A DNA stretch of 64,000 nucleotides from Daphnia carinata (Eukaryota; Arthropoda; Branchiopoda; Diplostraca; Daphniidae): assembly GCF_022539665.2 (NCBI RefSeq), contig NC_081337.1:1232239-1296238 (forward strand), written 5' to 3'. The notes beneath the pieces are model-generated. The model searched no databases and was not told the origin of the DNA. It saw nothing but the letters and a program-made list of their open reading frames with translations. Positions 10,597 to 21,559 of the stretch are shown here, one piece after another (the stretch's first letter is position 1; each line of letters opens with the position of its first letter). The translations under genes were made by a program, and so were the position numbers.

Positions 10597-10883
10597 AGAA
10601 AAAAGACGCCTGAAATTTTTATCGTCTTTACAATTTATTTCTTTATTGTAGTGCTTTCGTGTTATGTGTCATATTATCCTCTTGTTTTTGTGTTTTTGTG
10701 GTCATATTTTCTTATATTCATGTTTTATTCTTGTTATCCTTGTCCAACTTATATGTTATGGCATCTCTTGTATTCGCTTGTCCGACAAACAATATATTTA
10801 CCATTTAATTTTCCGAATTTGGTATAATTTTTTTATTGTTAATTTTGTTATTACATTACGGTAATGATAAAAGGGTTTTCTTA

Positions 10884-11190
10884 CTTCTCTTCTTCTCTAC
10901 TTCTCCGGAACCTGTTTTTTCTTACCCGGACCCAACCTGGCCGACTCGACATGCCCTCCACGAACGCGAACTCGATGTTCGCACAGCGATCTTGAAGTTA
11001 GAGCTAAACAAAGTTCTAAATGAAAAAAATTGGGAAAAACCTGTAGAAAAACTACAAGAAATTCTGGAGCTTGATCCTCAGAATCGCATGCCTCCACCAC
11101 AATAGTGGGTTCTATCCAAATGCTGGGTGCAGGACGTATGCCCTACCTGCGAACGAACGGGAAGGTGCCCTCAAGGACCAAGATTTCTGA
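10884..11190 (+). pseudogene. Second, degraded copy of the unrecognised gene
   Basis: This reading aligns with the second half of the gene at 10219-10596: NWEKPVEKLQEILELDPQNR here against NWKKAVMKLKRILDLDPENR there, preceded in both by an arginine/glutamate-rich helix and followed by PP. A TAG at 11103-11105 cuts the frame just after PPPQ, and the tail continues WVLSKCW... without the tryptophan motif of copy 1. No start codon was found; the sequence upstream to 10610 is AT-rich. The two copies lie about 290 bp apart in the same direction, as a tandem duplication. Confidence 0.45.
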
Positions 11191-12323
11191 ATCCATCGGA
11201 CTAAAACTACTTTGTGTTTTCTGTTGTAAATGCACTTGTGTTTTCTTTTGTAGTTTTGTTAACCATTATATATAAACTTTTGATCTTTGCATTTGTGTTG
11301 TCTTAATTCTCTCAATCATTGGAAAAAAAGAGAGAACAAACATAAAGATGGTCATACGTCATGACGTATGTATATATATAAAAAAATCACCTGTTAAAAA
11401 AAAGAGAAAGGATAAGAGAATGATAACTACATTATTGCTATTATGCATGTTTTACGTTGTTTTGTTTTAATATTATCAATGTAATATTCTTTAATAATCT
11501 TTATACTTCTACTACTCACTTTTGTTTTCTGTCTCATACACCAATGTTAAAAAAAGGGGTATTAACCTGAAATATGTTTTCACCCATATTATACAATGTT
11601 ATAAAAGTAATGTTTTGCAATATGTGTTTCTTCGAAATTATATACTGTGAAATTCCGTGTTCCATTTTTATTAAAATATAACATTATTAACAACCATTAA
11701 CGTCGTACTTAAAGTAGTTTAGAACATTTTATTATACCTTCATCTCACTGAATTACATTAGCAACAATAACACAAAACATAAAAACTATCAATATTGTAG
11801 AAACAAAACTTTTCTTATAGATGCACAAAATTGTTTTTCACACACAAAACTTCTTTTTCCTCACACGCCAACGTCCCTCTCTTTCTATATTTTCTTCACT
11901 AGTGGTATCGCAAACGCTTGACTTTCATCAACTTCGTTTCCCACTTCTTTTCACTTTCCCTTCCTTTTGAACACTGAAGCTATTCAAACACTTCGCAGCA
12001 AGTGAGGAGAGATTTTCTTCGTTGACTTTTATCCGCTCCCTCTCACACTTCTTTTCACTTTTAGTAAGCGAAACAAATAGCAGATGGCGTAGGCTAGGCT
12101 CTATATCAATCATCTGCACCGCAGGATTCAAAAAGCAAACAGCAGGTGGCGCGTCATACAAGATTCGACGAGTGAAAATCTTATGTTTCGTGGGCGAGAA
12201 GAACGTGTGTAATTGTCGAAATTTAAGAAACCAATGCTCAATCGTGTATAGTTGTTTCCACGAGAGCAAGACCATTAAAACTGCATGTAGGAGAAAAGCG
12301 TGCTTGGTTTCCCTCTCTTAATT
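11191..12323. other. AT-rich stretch, no gene seen
   Basis: From 11191 to about 11900 the sequence is AT-rich with short A and T runs. From 11928 to 12275 a 115-codon minus-strand frame exists but has no recognisable domain and overlaps an equally long plus frame, so I do not call it. The related phrases AGCAGATGGCG (12079) and AGCAGGTGGCG (12140) recur once each. Confidence 0.5.
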
Positions 12324-13900
12324 TTAAAGGTGTCTGAAACAAAATCGTTGGCAATAGAGCACCGCAACCCATCCTCTCCCCGGCGGGGAATTGAACCATG
12401 GCGATTTCTCCGCGAAGGACTCTATGAGGCCATCGCTGACGTCAAGATATTCTTTAATTATATACACTTCTTCCGACCACGGCTCCACCACCTCAATCTC
12501 TTCGATTGTCCCGCAGCGTTTATGTACAACTCCGTCAACTAAATCTATATCCTCCTTTTTTACATCTTTTTCTTCTACATTACTTTTCTCCCCTATTTTA
12601 CATCCCTCTCTAATTTCCTGCGCCTTCGATTCCTTATTTTCCTCTTCACGGAACACTTCCCCGACTAATTCAATTCTCCCTCCCCTTACTACCATGTTGG
12701 TTTTACTATTTACAATCCAGTGGACATCCAAGATTATTGCGAAAGGAGCGGTCCTTAGAACGGTTACGGACTGTAGAGTTACAAAATTGTCTTTCCATTT
12801 GATGGATAATGGTAGGGGCCGCGGATAATGGCACTGACAAAACAGGCCGCGTTGTTTGCACACCCGTCATCAACATTGGGCGGGTACGCTTGGCATTGCG
12901 GGGGTCAAACCAAGTTGCTCGAGGTCCTGGAGTCGCGCTAGGAAAGCCGTGAAGCTTACCGGTACCGGTGACGCTAGGGCTGCGACGTGGATGGGGTGTG
13001 CGAGACCCCGAACAACAACTTGATGACATTCCCCTCAGGTAGTGGGACGGGTCAACGAAGGCAAAGCCGACGCTTGTCCAACGCGTACTCAAGACACGAC
13101 TCTTCCAATTTTTGCGTTCTTGCTTCCACAAGCGAGCTCCACTCTAAAAACGAGAGTGCACGTGCGAAATTGGTCACCAAAGCGGCCGACCAATACCCCC
13201 AGGTAGCATAAAGATGGCCCGTCTATACATGCCATTGGAAGGCGGTACCCTCAAGGCGGGTCACAGCCACTAGGAGACGATTCTCCTCAGTCCAGCCTGC
13301 TAGACCGCCTACCCTTCTGACATGGTCGATGAAGCCCTGTACCTACTCACCTACAGCACCCGAAAAGCGCGGTACCAAACCGACAGCAATTGTCGACCGG
13401 AGGGCATTTGACGCAGCTGGTATCGCGGCAGCAAGGGCTTGGATAGCCTCGTTGTTTTGTTGTTGTTGTGCGTGGATGATGCCGACGATTTCGGCAACTT
13501 GATCTTTCCTCGCCGCACCATCAGCCCCTGCGACTTCCGCAAACCGATTGAGAGCTACAGTCAGCTCTGCATTGTCTGCTATGTTTATCGGTGGCGGCTC
13601 TGCTCTCGTGAGAACAAATTCGGATTTCTGACAACTCGTTTTCGTTGTAGGCGGACGCGGCATTGGGCGGACGATACGAGCTCTTGCGGATGGATCACGA
13701 GCAGTTCCTCTCAGGGTCCGAAGATAGTATTCGGGTTCGAAACCGTAAAAGGGGTCTATAATGTCGGAATTCAAATCCGACTTGCAGAACCACCATAAAA
13801 TGCAAAAAAAACGAAAAAAAGGACTAAATGCCACAAAATGAAAGTAAAGCGCCGTAGACGGGCGCAAAAATAGACTGCCTCTGCAAGGCTCAAAACGTCT
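12324..13900 (-). mobile_element. Gypsy-B family fragment (gag and linker), antisense
   Basis: On the minus strand, 13867 to 13343 gives a Gag N-terminus whose RARIVRP, QQQQNNEAIQALAAA and related phrases match those of the plus-strand Gypsy-B copy at 42290-42600. Around 13150-13080 the Gag continues in other frames (EESCLEYALDKRRLCL, matching ESCMEYALSKRRVCL at 42905). The 12863-12324 frame matches the region after the protease: VHWIVNSKTNM here, VDWIVKSKTSI at 43630. The fragment has several frameshifts, lacks RT and has no 3' LTR. A TGGTGG primer-site-like sequence at about 13795 on the minus strand may mark the end of the 5' LTR. Confidence 0.7.
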
Positions 13901-14429
13901 GCTTGCCCGCTACTACTGACCAGTCATCTACAGAGTAAGACGGGAACAGCATGGGGACAAATAATAGTGACAGAGGGCAGCACTATAACAATAATTGCAT
14001 TGCAATATTTTAAAGTAGCTCAAGCCAAGAACGATTTGATACAATAAAGTAGACCGTTGAAAATAACATAAGTGGGAATACAATTTTGTATACTACTTTT
14101 TAAATTAAGTGGCGTAACAATTGTTGAACTGGTCCAAACTCGTAGCTGTCAGGGTTTCCGTGGTAACGCGTTTCAATAAAGGCAGCTGCTCAGAAAAACG
14201 GTTTACGTTTGTTGCGATCGGTTTCGATGTCTTTTCTTTTCAGAGAACATTGTATAGTTTTCTCTTGTAAGTATTATGATTTGTTCCAATTATGTTTTAA
14301 GACCCTGACCACATCTCATTCTGGGCCAATTTGTTTTTGTGGCGGACAATAGTCATACTAGGGTATTTTGTTCTTCCCAGATCTTTTTCTTTTATCTTTT
14401 CAGTTCTACCACACATGGTAGACGCAAGG
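13901..14429. other. Unassigned non-coding DNA
   Basis: This stretch should hold the 5' LTR of the antisense Gypsy-B fragment and the lost end of the hAT-1 copy, but I could not place either boundary. It has no open frame worth calling. Confidence 0.3.
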
Positions 14430-17086
14430 TTAGAAAAAGTAGAAAGCAGAAATTGGGAGTGTGTGAGAACGCAGTAGTAATATTAATTCATGTTTTTTAT
14501 AAATAACTGGGGGGGGATAACGTACGATAGGAGCAGATAACTGCTGAGCTGAATTCCGGAAATACGAGTTCGGAACCCGCAAACAAAATTTGCTAACGTT
14601 GGTTGATGGACTAGTGTCTGCCACGAGTAGTAGCTGGTTTTGACTCTTGTCAATTTTCGTGAAAAAGATTTATGAAGTGAAATTATTGGATATGTCGATG
14701 ATGCTGCGTAGCTTCTCAGGCGACAGTTTGGCGCAAAAACGCTATAAGTTGGGAAGGGTAGTTTAAGTCCAGACACCTTTTGTTAATGCCCCAGGTGTTA
14801 CGAAAAAAGTAGTGTATACTCTTTTTTGTTGGACCGCCAACCCCCTTTCCCAGGCCAAGATGAAAAATAGCTAATAAACACATTGTCACCAGCGTTAGCG
14901 GTGAGTATCGGCTTGCGGATCGGGAGATCAGTATTCTAGACTTCACTTAGCTGTTTAGTTATAAAAATCTTTTCGTTCAGATGTATGGTGCGTACATAAT
15001 ATTGTAACGATCCATGATTGATAAATAATTTTCGCATTGCACGACCTTTTTTGTTGTGAAGTCCAACAAAGCAGCAGATTGCAGAATACTGGGAATTCCA
15101 TCGCGTTTCGTTTTTTAGCACTAATAGCCTACCCAAGTGGCGAATGACAGTGTCAGAATTCAAAGAACTTGAACTCTGTTTGTTCCACAGCTAGTGCAAT
15201 TTTTCGAATACGCCGGTTTTTAGTTTCTGGAAATGGTAGTCTTGAATTTTTTGGACATCTACTTTAGAAACAAGATTCAGTAGATGACAAACGCATCTTC
15301 TGTGAACAGGCAAGGTCGTGATTTCAAAAAATGATTCCTCCGAGTCGAGAAAATGGTCGTCCAATATTTCACCGAGTTCCAAGAAAATCATTTCTTCATT
15401 TTCGGATTCACCATTAAGGAATTCATCTTCTTCTTCCTCGGGAGTTTGGCATACGTAGTTGGGAAGAGTTCATCTTGCTCTCTTTTCTTTAAAACATTTG
15501 ATGAAATTCGATCCATTGTCGGTTGTCAATCCTCGTAATTTTCCTTTCACTTGTTATTCCTCGTGAATGGATTCTATTGGTTTCGACAACACATCAAACG
15601 TGTGATGCCCAATAATGCGATTAGGCATTTACTATCGTACCAATGGACAGTTTCGCCAAGGTAGGATTTCCTTCTACAGGTCCACGCGTCCACCGTCGTG
15701 GCCGCATCAGTTCAGTTTAACAGCGCATCCTTTAGCTGCAGTTTCATTGTATAGTATTTAGTTTAAAGCATATCAGTGAAAAATGTTCTTCTCCGCAATT
15801 TCAATTGCGGGGCCAAGCTTGAGATAAGTAGCTGAAATCCTTGTTTTTCGACTATGTGAAGCGGGCACACGTCTACGATGCGGAAATTCTGTGTAAGAGA
15901 GAAAATTAGTGAAAAGTTCAAAATTTAATTATGTGAACGAATAACCGCGATGTATGTTTGAGTTATCCAAGTTTTCCTTTTCTTTTAAGTTGTTAACAGC
16001 TGCGCTCCACTTTTCTTCGTGGCCAAGTTTATTGTCCGGATCATGGGACTAGAAAAATATTATTAGATGTAATAAAACACTTCAAAATACCTACTCAATA
16101 CAATACCAGGAAATGCCTTTTCGCATTGCATCTTGTGTTATGGTAAACCAAAAGTAGTTTTCGAGATCCATCTTTTCTTATCTTCTCCTTGCAGCACTCG
16201 ATTACGCATTTATACATACTGGCCTTTTTTCCATGTGCCACTCCTACAAGCTCAAAATACTCACTAGGCAGCTCAAGTCTTTTTTCTCTTCTGCTATAGG
16301 GAAAGACAAACAAAAAAGAATGTTGGAAGAGCTACTTGTAAATAAACAGGTATGAAGACCTTAAATTTAATACTCATTAGAAGTTTATCTATGTTATTCT
16401 TAAAATTGTTGGTTTTACCTTTTATTGTAATCCAAACTTGTGATAGAACTAATAACTTCTTCAAGGTGACGTTCTGACATTGTATAAGTGTAGTAACCAC
16501 CGCAGAAGTGCTTACTACTTCGCTCTTCAGAATTGGTAGGTAGCCGTCAGAGAAGTTAATGATACAACGTCCCACTGCCACATAGTTAAAATATAAGCTT
16601 TGATACTGTAATAATGTAATAATTGTATTCTATTACCTTAGAAAGAATCCTGATGAAATAAATTTTAAAAAACGAACATTGAATGGCACTGAACAGCCTA
16701 GTCAGTCACCACCTCTAGTAAGCAACTATAATATTCTTTAAACTTCCTAGCAAACTTAAAATTTAGTAAATTATATATACACTATCAAAATTATTGCATA
16801 ATTACCTTCAAGATGTGAAGTAGCGTCATCACCAACTAAATTTTACAAGCTCTAGTACTGTGAATGAGGGCTAAACAGCTTCCTCAGGGAAAACGTTTCA
16901 CAAAAATTTATATGAGTTCTAAACTCCTACGTTTGGTGGCGCGAAATTCAATCGAAAAAAAAGTTCGCTGCCGATCACCGAGTTTCTTGATCGCCGATCA
17001 AATCCAAATCAAAATCAAAAGATTTGATCGGCGATCATTTTTTAAATCGTAATCGGTGATCGATGATCGCGATCGCGGCAAAACTG
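14430..17086 (-). mobile_element. hAT-1 copy 1, one end lost
   Basis: The right edge reads GATCGCGATCGCGGCAAAACTG at 17065-17086, the complement of the 5' end of hAT-1 copy 2 (33224), with the same subterminal run of GATCGG-type repeats just inside (16965-17060). The transposase pieces on the minus strand match copy 2. No matching terminus is found on the left side, so the 3' end is truncated; the left limit here is the edge of weak coding similarity. The sequence after 17086 is Gypsy-F reverse transcriptase, which shows that hAT-1 jumped into, or was joined to, that element. Confidence 0.7.
14936..16313 (-). pseudogene. hAT-1 transposase copy 1, decayed
   Basis: hAT transposases cut and paste DNA with an RNase H-like DDE fold carrying a helical insertion. 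The N-terminal BED-type finger begins at 16313 (LPSEYFELVGVAHGKKASMY, then C...C and a CNAKRH histidine cluster). The catalytic-domain start DAWTCRRKSYLGETVHWYD lies at about 15710-15640, out of frame. The following block (15391 to 15191) contains VCHLLNLVSKVDVQKIQDY, the hAT C/H-x-HxxN-like region, and 15163 to 14936 contains LVLKNETRWNSQYSA, another conserved hAT segment. The C-terminal dimerisation domain is not found. Many stops separate the parts. Confidence 0.75.
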
Positions 17087-19798
17087 GTCCCAGTCATCAA
17101 GCCAGACGGAAACATCCTCCCTTGTGTAGTCGTCAGGAATCTAAACAAGTGCATTATCCGCCCGCGATTGGAGACCGTGACACTGTTTCAAGCCGTCCGT
17201 ACAAAGCCAACTGGAATGAAATTTTTTACTGTGGTGGACGCGTTGAAAGGCTACCACCAAGTGTTACTGGACGAGGAGTCGATCGAACTCACGACCTTTT
17301 CCACCCCATTTGGCCGGTACCAATACCTACGGTTACCATTCGGCGTGACCTGTGCAGGTGATGACTACTCTCGCCGTGTGTCAGACGTTTTGACGACATC
17401 CCAAATACCCGTCGGGTCGTTGAAGACATTCTTGTATTTTCCGCCACTTACGAAGAGCACCTAGAACTGGTGCGCACATTATTCGCTCGCGCTGCTGAAC
17501 ACAAAGTGGCACTGAATAAGAAAAAACTAATATTCGCCCAACCTTCTGTAAAGTTCGGCGGATATATAGTTGATGGCAGTTGATTCCGACCTGATTCTGA
17601 GCTGACGAGATCCATTAGTCAATTCCCGAAACCAGGAAACGTCACCGATTTGAGATCATTTTTCGGCCTCTGTCAACAAGTTGGCAACTTTTCCGACAAA
17701 ATAGCCACCTCACTAGCCCATCTCTTTCCACTAATAAAAATGGGTTTTCAATGGGAATGGACTGCGACCCATGACCAGGCCTTCAAAGAGGCGAGATCCG
17801 CTCTCTCGGTCGTTCCTGATCTACATTTTTACGATCCCTCCCGTCCAACAGCACTGCATATTGACGCATGCCGTCTCAAGGGCATTGGATTCGTCCTGAA
17901 ACAACGAAGAACCGACAGCAGCTAGAAGATGATGCAAGCTGGATCGCGATTTTTATCAGACACGGAAGCCCGATACGCAATGATCGAGCTTGAATGCTTG
18001 GGGGCCGCATAGGCCATGCAAAAATGCAGGCAGTTCCTTGAAGACCTGCCAATTTGAGCTAGTGACCGACCACCAGCCACTTGTCCGCATCCTGAACGAA
18101 TACAGCTTGGACAAAGTGGATAATCCGCGCCTGTTGCGTCTCCGTCTAAAAATGCAACGATACCACTTCCGAACCAGATGGATCCCTGGGAAAACTAACC
18201 TCGAGTTTGATGCGCTCAGCCGGGCACCAGTCGACAGAGCCAGACCATCTGACGAAATCGATGAAGGCGTTCCATCAAACTCCGCTCGCCTTGCCATCAT
18301 TAACACAATCGGTGGTTCAGACACCACCATTCTGGACCCAGTACTCGAACGAGTTAAAAAAGTTGCAGCATCAGACCCGACTCACACAGAGTTACGCGAA
18401 ACCATCATGCAAGGTTTTCCGCCCAACAAATGCAACCTTTCACCCTTCTTTAGGCCCTCCTGGTGCGTACGCGATCGACTAGCTATCGATGACACCGACG
18501 GCATGATCGTAGTCGGATCACGCATAGTCATCCCTAAAGCAAATCGCAAGGACATACTTAAAGACCTCCTCCGGATGCATCAAGGAGCTACTAAGCTCCG
18601 TCAACGCGCCCACCTCTAACACTCTAAATGCTTCGAAAAAAAAATTTCCGTTTTTTTATAAAATATTGTAGCTCATCGTTTCCTTGTGCTGGCCGCCCAT
18701 GGACGTAGACATAGAGAACGCGGCAAAAACTTGTGATGAATGTACGGCTCGTCTGCCGTCTCACCCCCCTGAACCCCTTCGCCCGCACGAACCCGCTCAG
18801 CTCCCTTTCGAGCAGATCCACGCTGATCTGGCTTCCGTCAGGGGCAGACAATTTTTAGTACTCGTCGACCAGTTCAGAGGATGGCCACATGTCGTCGCAT
18901 TTCCCAACAGTAACACTTCCACCTGCAGTGTCATTGACGTTGTACGCGCGTATTCCTCGAACGTAGGTTCGCCCGTAAAGTTTTGGTTTGACAACGGACC
19001 ACAGTTTGCTGCAGCAGAATTCACAAATTTTCTCTCCGACTGGGGCATATCAGCTGGCACGTCATCGCCGCACTATCCCCAATCCGATGGAATCACCGAA
19101 CAGGCATCAAATCAACGAAAAAATTAATTGCAGGATCATGGATAGATGGATCTTTAGACGAAGACAAGTTCGCCAAAGCTATCCTTCTCTTCAGAAATGC
19201 TCCCCGCTCTGGAGCGTTCTCCCCAGCCCAGCTCATCTTTCAACGTCCAGTTCGAGATTGCCTACCAGCTTACCGCTGTTCTTTCGCCCCAGAATGGCAA
19301 CGCGCAGCTGACGTGCTGAAAAAGAGAGCACGCCGCACATCAGACCTCTGCACGGAAAACTACAATCGAAAAGCCCATCCTCCTTCGCCATTAGCTGTAG
19401 GAAATCATATCCTCACCCAACATGCGATCACCAAGTGCTTGGAAACCCCTGGTGTGGTGGTGGAAATGGGTCAACATCGGGACTACCTCATCCAGAGACC
19501 AGCTGGTCGCATTTTCCGTCGAAACCGCCGTTTCCTTCGCTGCCGAACCACTGTAATGCCTGGCGGACCGCCACCAAGGCCCATTGCCACAAGCCGTGGC
19601 CCTGAACAACCGATAGCCGAAATCCCTGTTGCTGATCAGCCCGAGATCCCAAGACGCTCACACCGACGCAAAAACCATCACCGAAGTATCCAGCCTACAA
19701 CTGGACAAAATGACACAGCAGTGTCAAAAATAATGTTGTTTGTTGATTGTTCCCTCAAACCTGTGTTTCCCCAGCCGAAATGCATTTACAAAGAAAGA
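17087..19798 (+). pseudogene. pol: Gypsy-F pol (RT, RNase H, integrase), frame-broken
   Basis: The RT begins LVPVIKPDG, continues FFTVVDALKGYHQVLL (motif A) and RYQYLRLPFGVTCAGDDY; the motif C region near 17420 is shifted. RNase H follows as DLHFYDPSRPTALHIDACR and FELVTDHQPLVRIL with the DALSR end at about 18215. The linker and integrase zinc-binding domain run to 18618, where about 65 bp of extra AT-rich sequence (18620-18685) splits RQRAHL from CWPPMDVDIENAAKTCDEC. The integrase core has HADLASVRGRQFLVLVDQF and FDNGPQFAAAEF; the glutamate region is altered (DGITEQASNQ) and then shifted. The C-terminal integrase module and a basic tail (RRSHRRKNHH) follow at 19313-19810. A purine-rich tract (19790-19815) after the tail fits the polypurine tract. 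Confidence 0.85.
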
Positions 19799-19821
19799 AA
19801 GAAAAAAAAATAAAAATGGCA

Positions 19822-19991
19822 TGTAATGACGTCACAGCAACGTCTATCCCTTCTTGTTTTGCCCTACGGCGCCCTCTCCAGATTGCAGGGCAGTTCACCC
19901 CAACACATCCTGCTGTGTAGTTGAGTGCACGTCTCAAGCACTGAAGTAAATACAAAGATTTGGTTAATCGAGATCGACTACAAGTCGTAAC
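19822..19991 (+). promoter_or_regulatory. Probable Gypsy-F 3' LTR with a CRE palindrome
   Basis: A 170-bp block starts TGTAATGACG right after a purine tract and ends GTCGTAACA, giving the TGT...ACA ends of an LTR. It contains the 8-bp palindrome TGACGTCA (19827-19834), the consensus cAMP-response/ATF site, close to its start. The left boundary is inferred because the 5' LTR is not available for comparison; a start at TGTCAAAA (19722) is the alternative. Confidence 0.45.
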
Positions 19992-20011
19992 AGATCCTTT
20001 ATTGGTGTTGC

Positions 20012-20425
20012 CTAGGTCTTCACTGTATGATTCTTTGCGTAAGAATCATAGGTAATTCCTTGCATCTTCTTCTGGACCTCAGACTCCTCACGGGTAGTGT
20101 AGTCAGGCTGGTCAAACCTGCAGGCTGAACAAATAAATATTTTTTAAATCTCACTATTATTAATCCCTTTGGTTTTGATGTAAAAAATTCAATTCAATTA
20201 CTTCCATTGGTTGCTGCCATCGAGGTTTCGCTCATCAGATTGTAGGTGATAGTAATACCATCGTACTTGTTATCCTTGTTGTAGCTGGGGGTAGGGTAGG
20301 CTGGTGCGGTGCAGCTAGGTGTAGGATACTTTTGTGCGATATAGCTTGATGTAGGGTAACTGGGAACTTTGTATTCCGGTTTGTGACTGGAAGGTGCAGC
20401 TGCAGTGATAGCCGGCGATGAAAAA
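20012..20425 (-). pseudogene. Host gene fragment, last two exons, Tyr/Pro-rich protein
   Basis: Reading leftward, an exon from 20425 to 20202 opens after a splice acceptor (TTTCTTTTTGTAG) and encodes a serine/tyrosine/proline-rich stretch with repeated YPTPSY-like units and then NKYDGITITYNLMSETS. It ends with a GTAATT donor. The 76-bp intron (20201 to 20126) ends in a TTGTTCAG acceptor, and the phase joins perfectly to an exon (20125 to 20012) encoding RFDQPDYTTREESEVQKK and ending HTVKT then TAG. Tyr/Pro repeats of this kind are common in cuticle or secreted structural proteins of arthropods; no chitin-binding motif is visible, so function is open. The first exon was not found upstream, so this may be a gene fragment or a gene whose 5' exon I missed. 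Confidence 0.5.
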
Positions 20426-20964
20426 CTACAAAAAGAAATCGAAATTTTTCAATAAGTGGCATTGTAGGCCGATAAATTTAATAGAAATGCCTTTTACTCG
20501 TTTCATGTTGTGTACTTTTGGTGAGCTGAACAGCTAATGTCTTAAATCAACATCAAACGAGTTTATGTAGCCGACAGAAAAGGGTGTGTCATTTCTTCAA
20601 CCAACTTTTGAAAGCGATGATCACCGTCCTTCGATGGTTAACTATGGCTTCATTCCAGACCAAAGCTATCGCAATGCAGTGATTGCATGCAGGGAATAGG
20701 TAGCAATATCTACGTACTTATACTTCTGCTGTTGTTTGTTGATGAATTAACAACCTTTCCCTTGATTTCTGTAAAGACGCTCATTTTGAAGGAGAATCGG
20801 AAAATAAAATGCCCTGTTTTCAGAAATTCAATACTTTTATACAATGCATTCATACGTTACAGTACCTTTGACGGAAACAGAGCTCTTGAAATGTGAAAAT
20901 CTTGACGGTATGGCAGAAGAGATTATCGCAAAGAAAAGAAACATTTTATAAATAAGCGACTATT

Positions 20965-21190
20965 TTAGGTTTTGTTCAATGAATCTAAATTAGAATTAAA
21001 CAGGAGTTTTCCATCTAATTTAAGCTCAAATCTATCGATTACAAAAAGCCTTCAATTATGAATTGATGATAATGGCTGATGAACGAAATACTAAATCTTA
21101 TTTCGTTCGCCAGTTTGCTTAAATTAAATAATAGTCTTCTTAAAAATTTTCTGTTGAATTCTAATTTAGATTCATTGAAAAAACCTATAA
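20965..21190. repeat. Imperfect inverted repeat, MITE-like
   Basis: The left arm has TAGGTTTTGTTCAATGAATC and continues TAAATTAGAATTAAAC; the right arm (about 21150-21190) is its near-exact complement. The arms are about 38 bp with few mismatches and are separated by about 150 bp of AT-rich DNA that includes a weaker inner inverted repeat. No open frame and no clear target duplication were found. It could be a small non-autonomous DNA transposon or a palindromic local duplication. Confidence 0.55.
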
Positions 21191-21559
21191 TAATACTGTC
21201 TGCATTCTAAAATCGCCTTTGGCCAATAAGTTTTCCTAATATTTCCTGCGGGTAAAAATACGACAATGGAAAATTTGGAAAAAAAAGTGTGGGGAAAGGT
21301 TACGATTCAGACAATGTGTGCCTTTCTCCAGACTTCTCAACTTTTCCGTTTTCTTTATTTTTCTCGAAGCAAAATTTAAAAAAACTTCGGAAATCGGCAA
21401 CCGTCTGGAATTTTGCCGTCAAAACAAACGAACAAAAAAGACGCATTCTTTCTTTGTTTGTATGTTGCAAAAATAAAATACCATCTAGCGCTAATAATAT
21501 ATTATTTTATTATCGGCGACCAGGGGTGCCTCTTTTTTCTGGAGGACATACTGTACATA

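Larger units (their letters stand above)
17087..19991 (+). mobile_element. Gypsy-F retrotransposon, 5' part missing
   Basis: From the junction with hAT-1 at 17087 the plus strand contains reverse transcriptase (from fingers), RNase H, integrase, an integrase tail and a likely 3' LTR. Gag, protease and the 5' LTR are absent; they are not found left of the hAT-1 copy. The 3' end, CGTAACA at 19991, lies about 20 bp from the stop codon of a host gene on the other strand. Confidence 0.8.

Noticed and set aside
11928-12275. 115-codon minus-strand frame
   Set aside because: No domain, overlaps an equally long plus frame, no supporting splice or start context.
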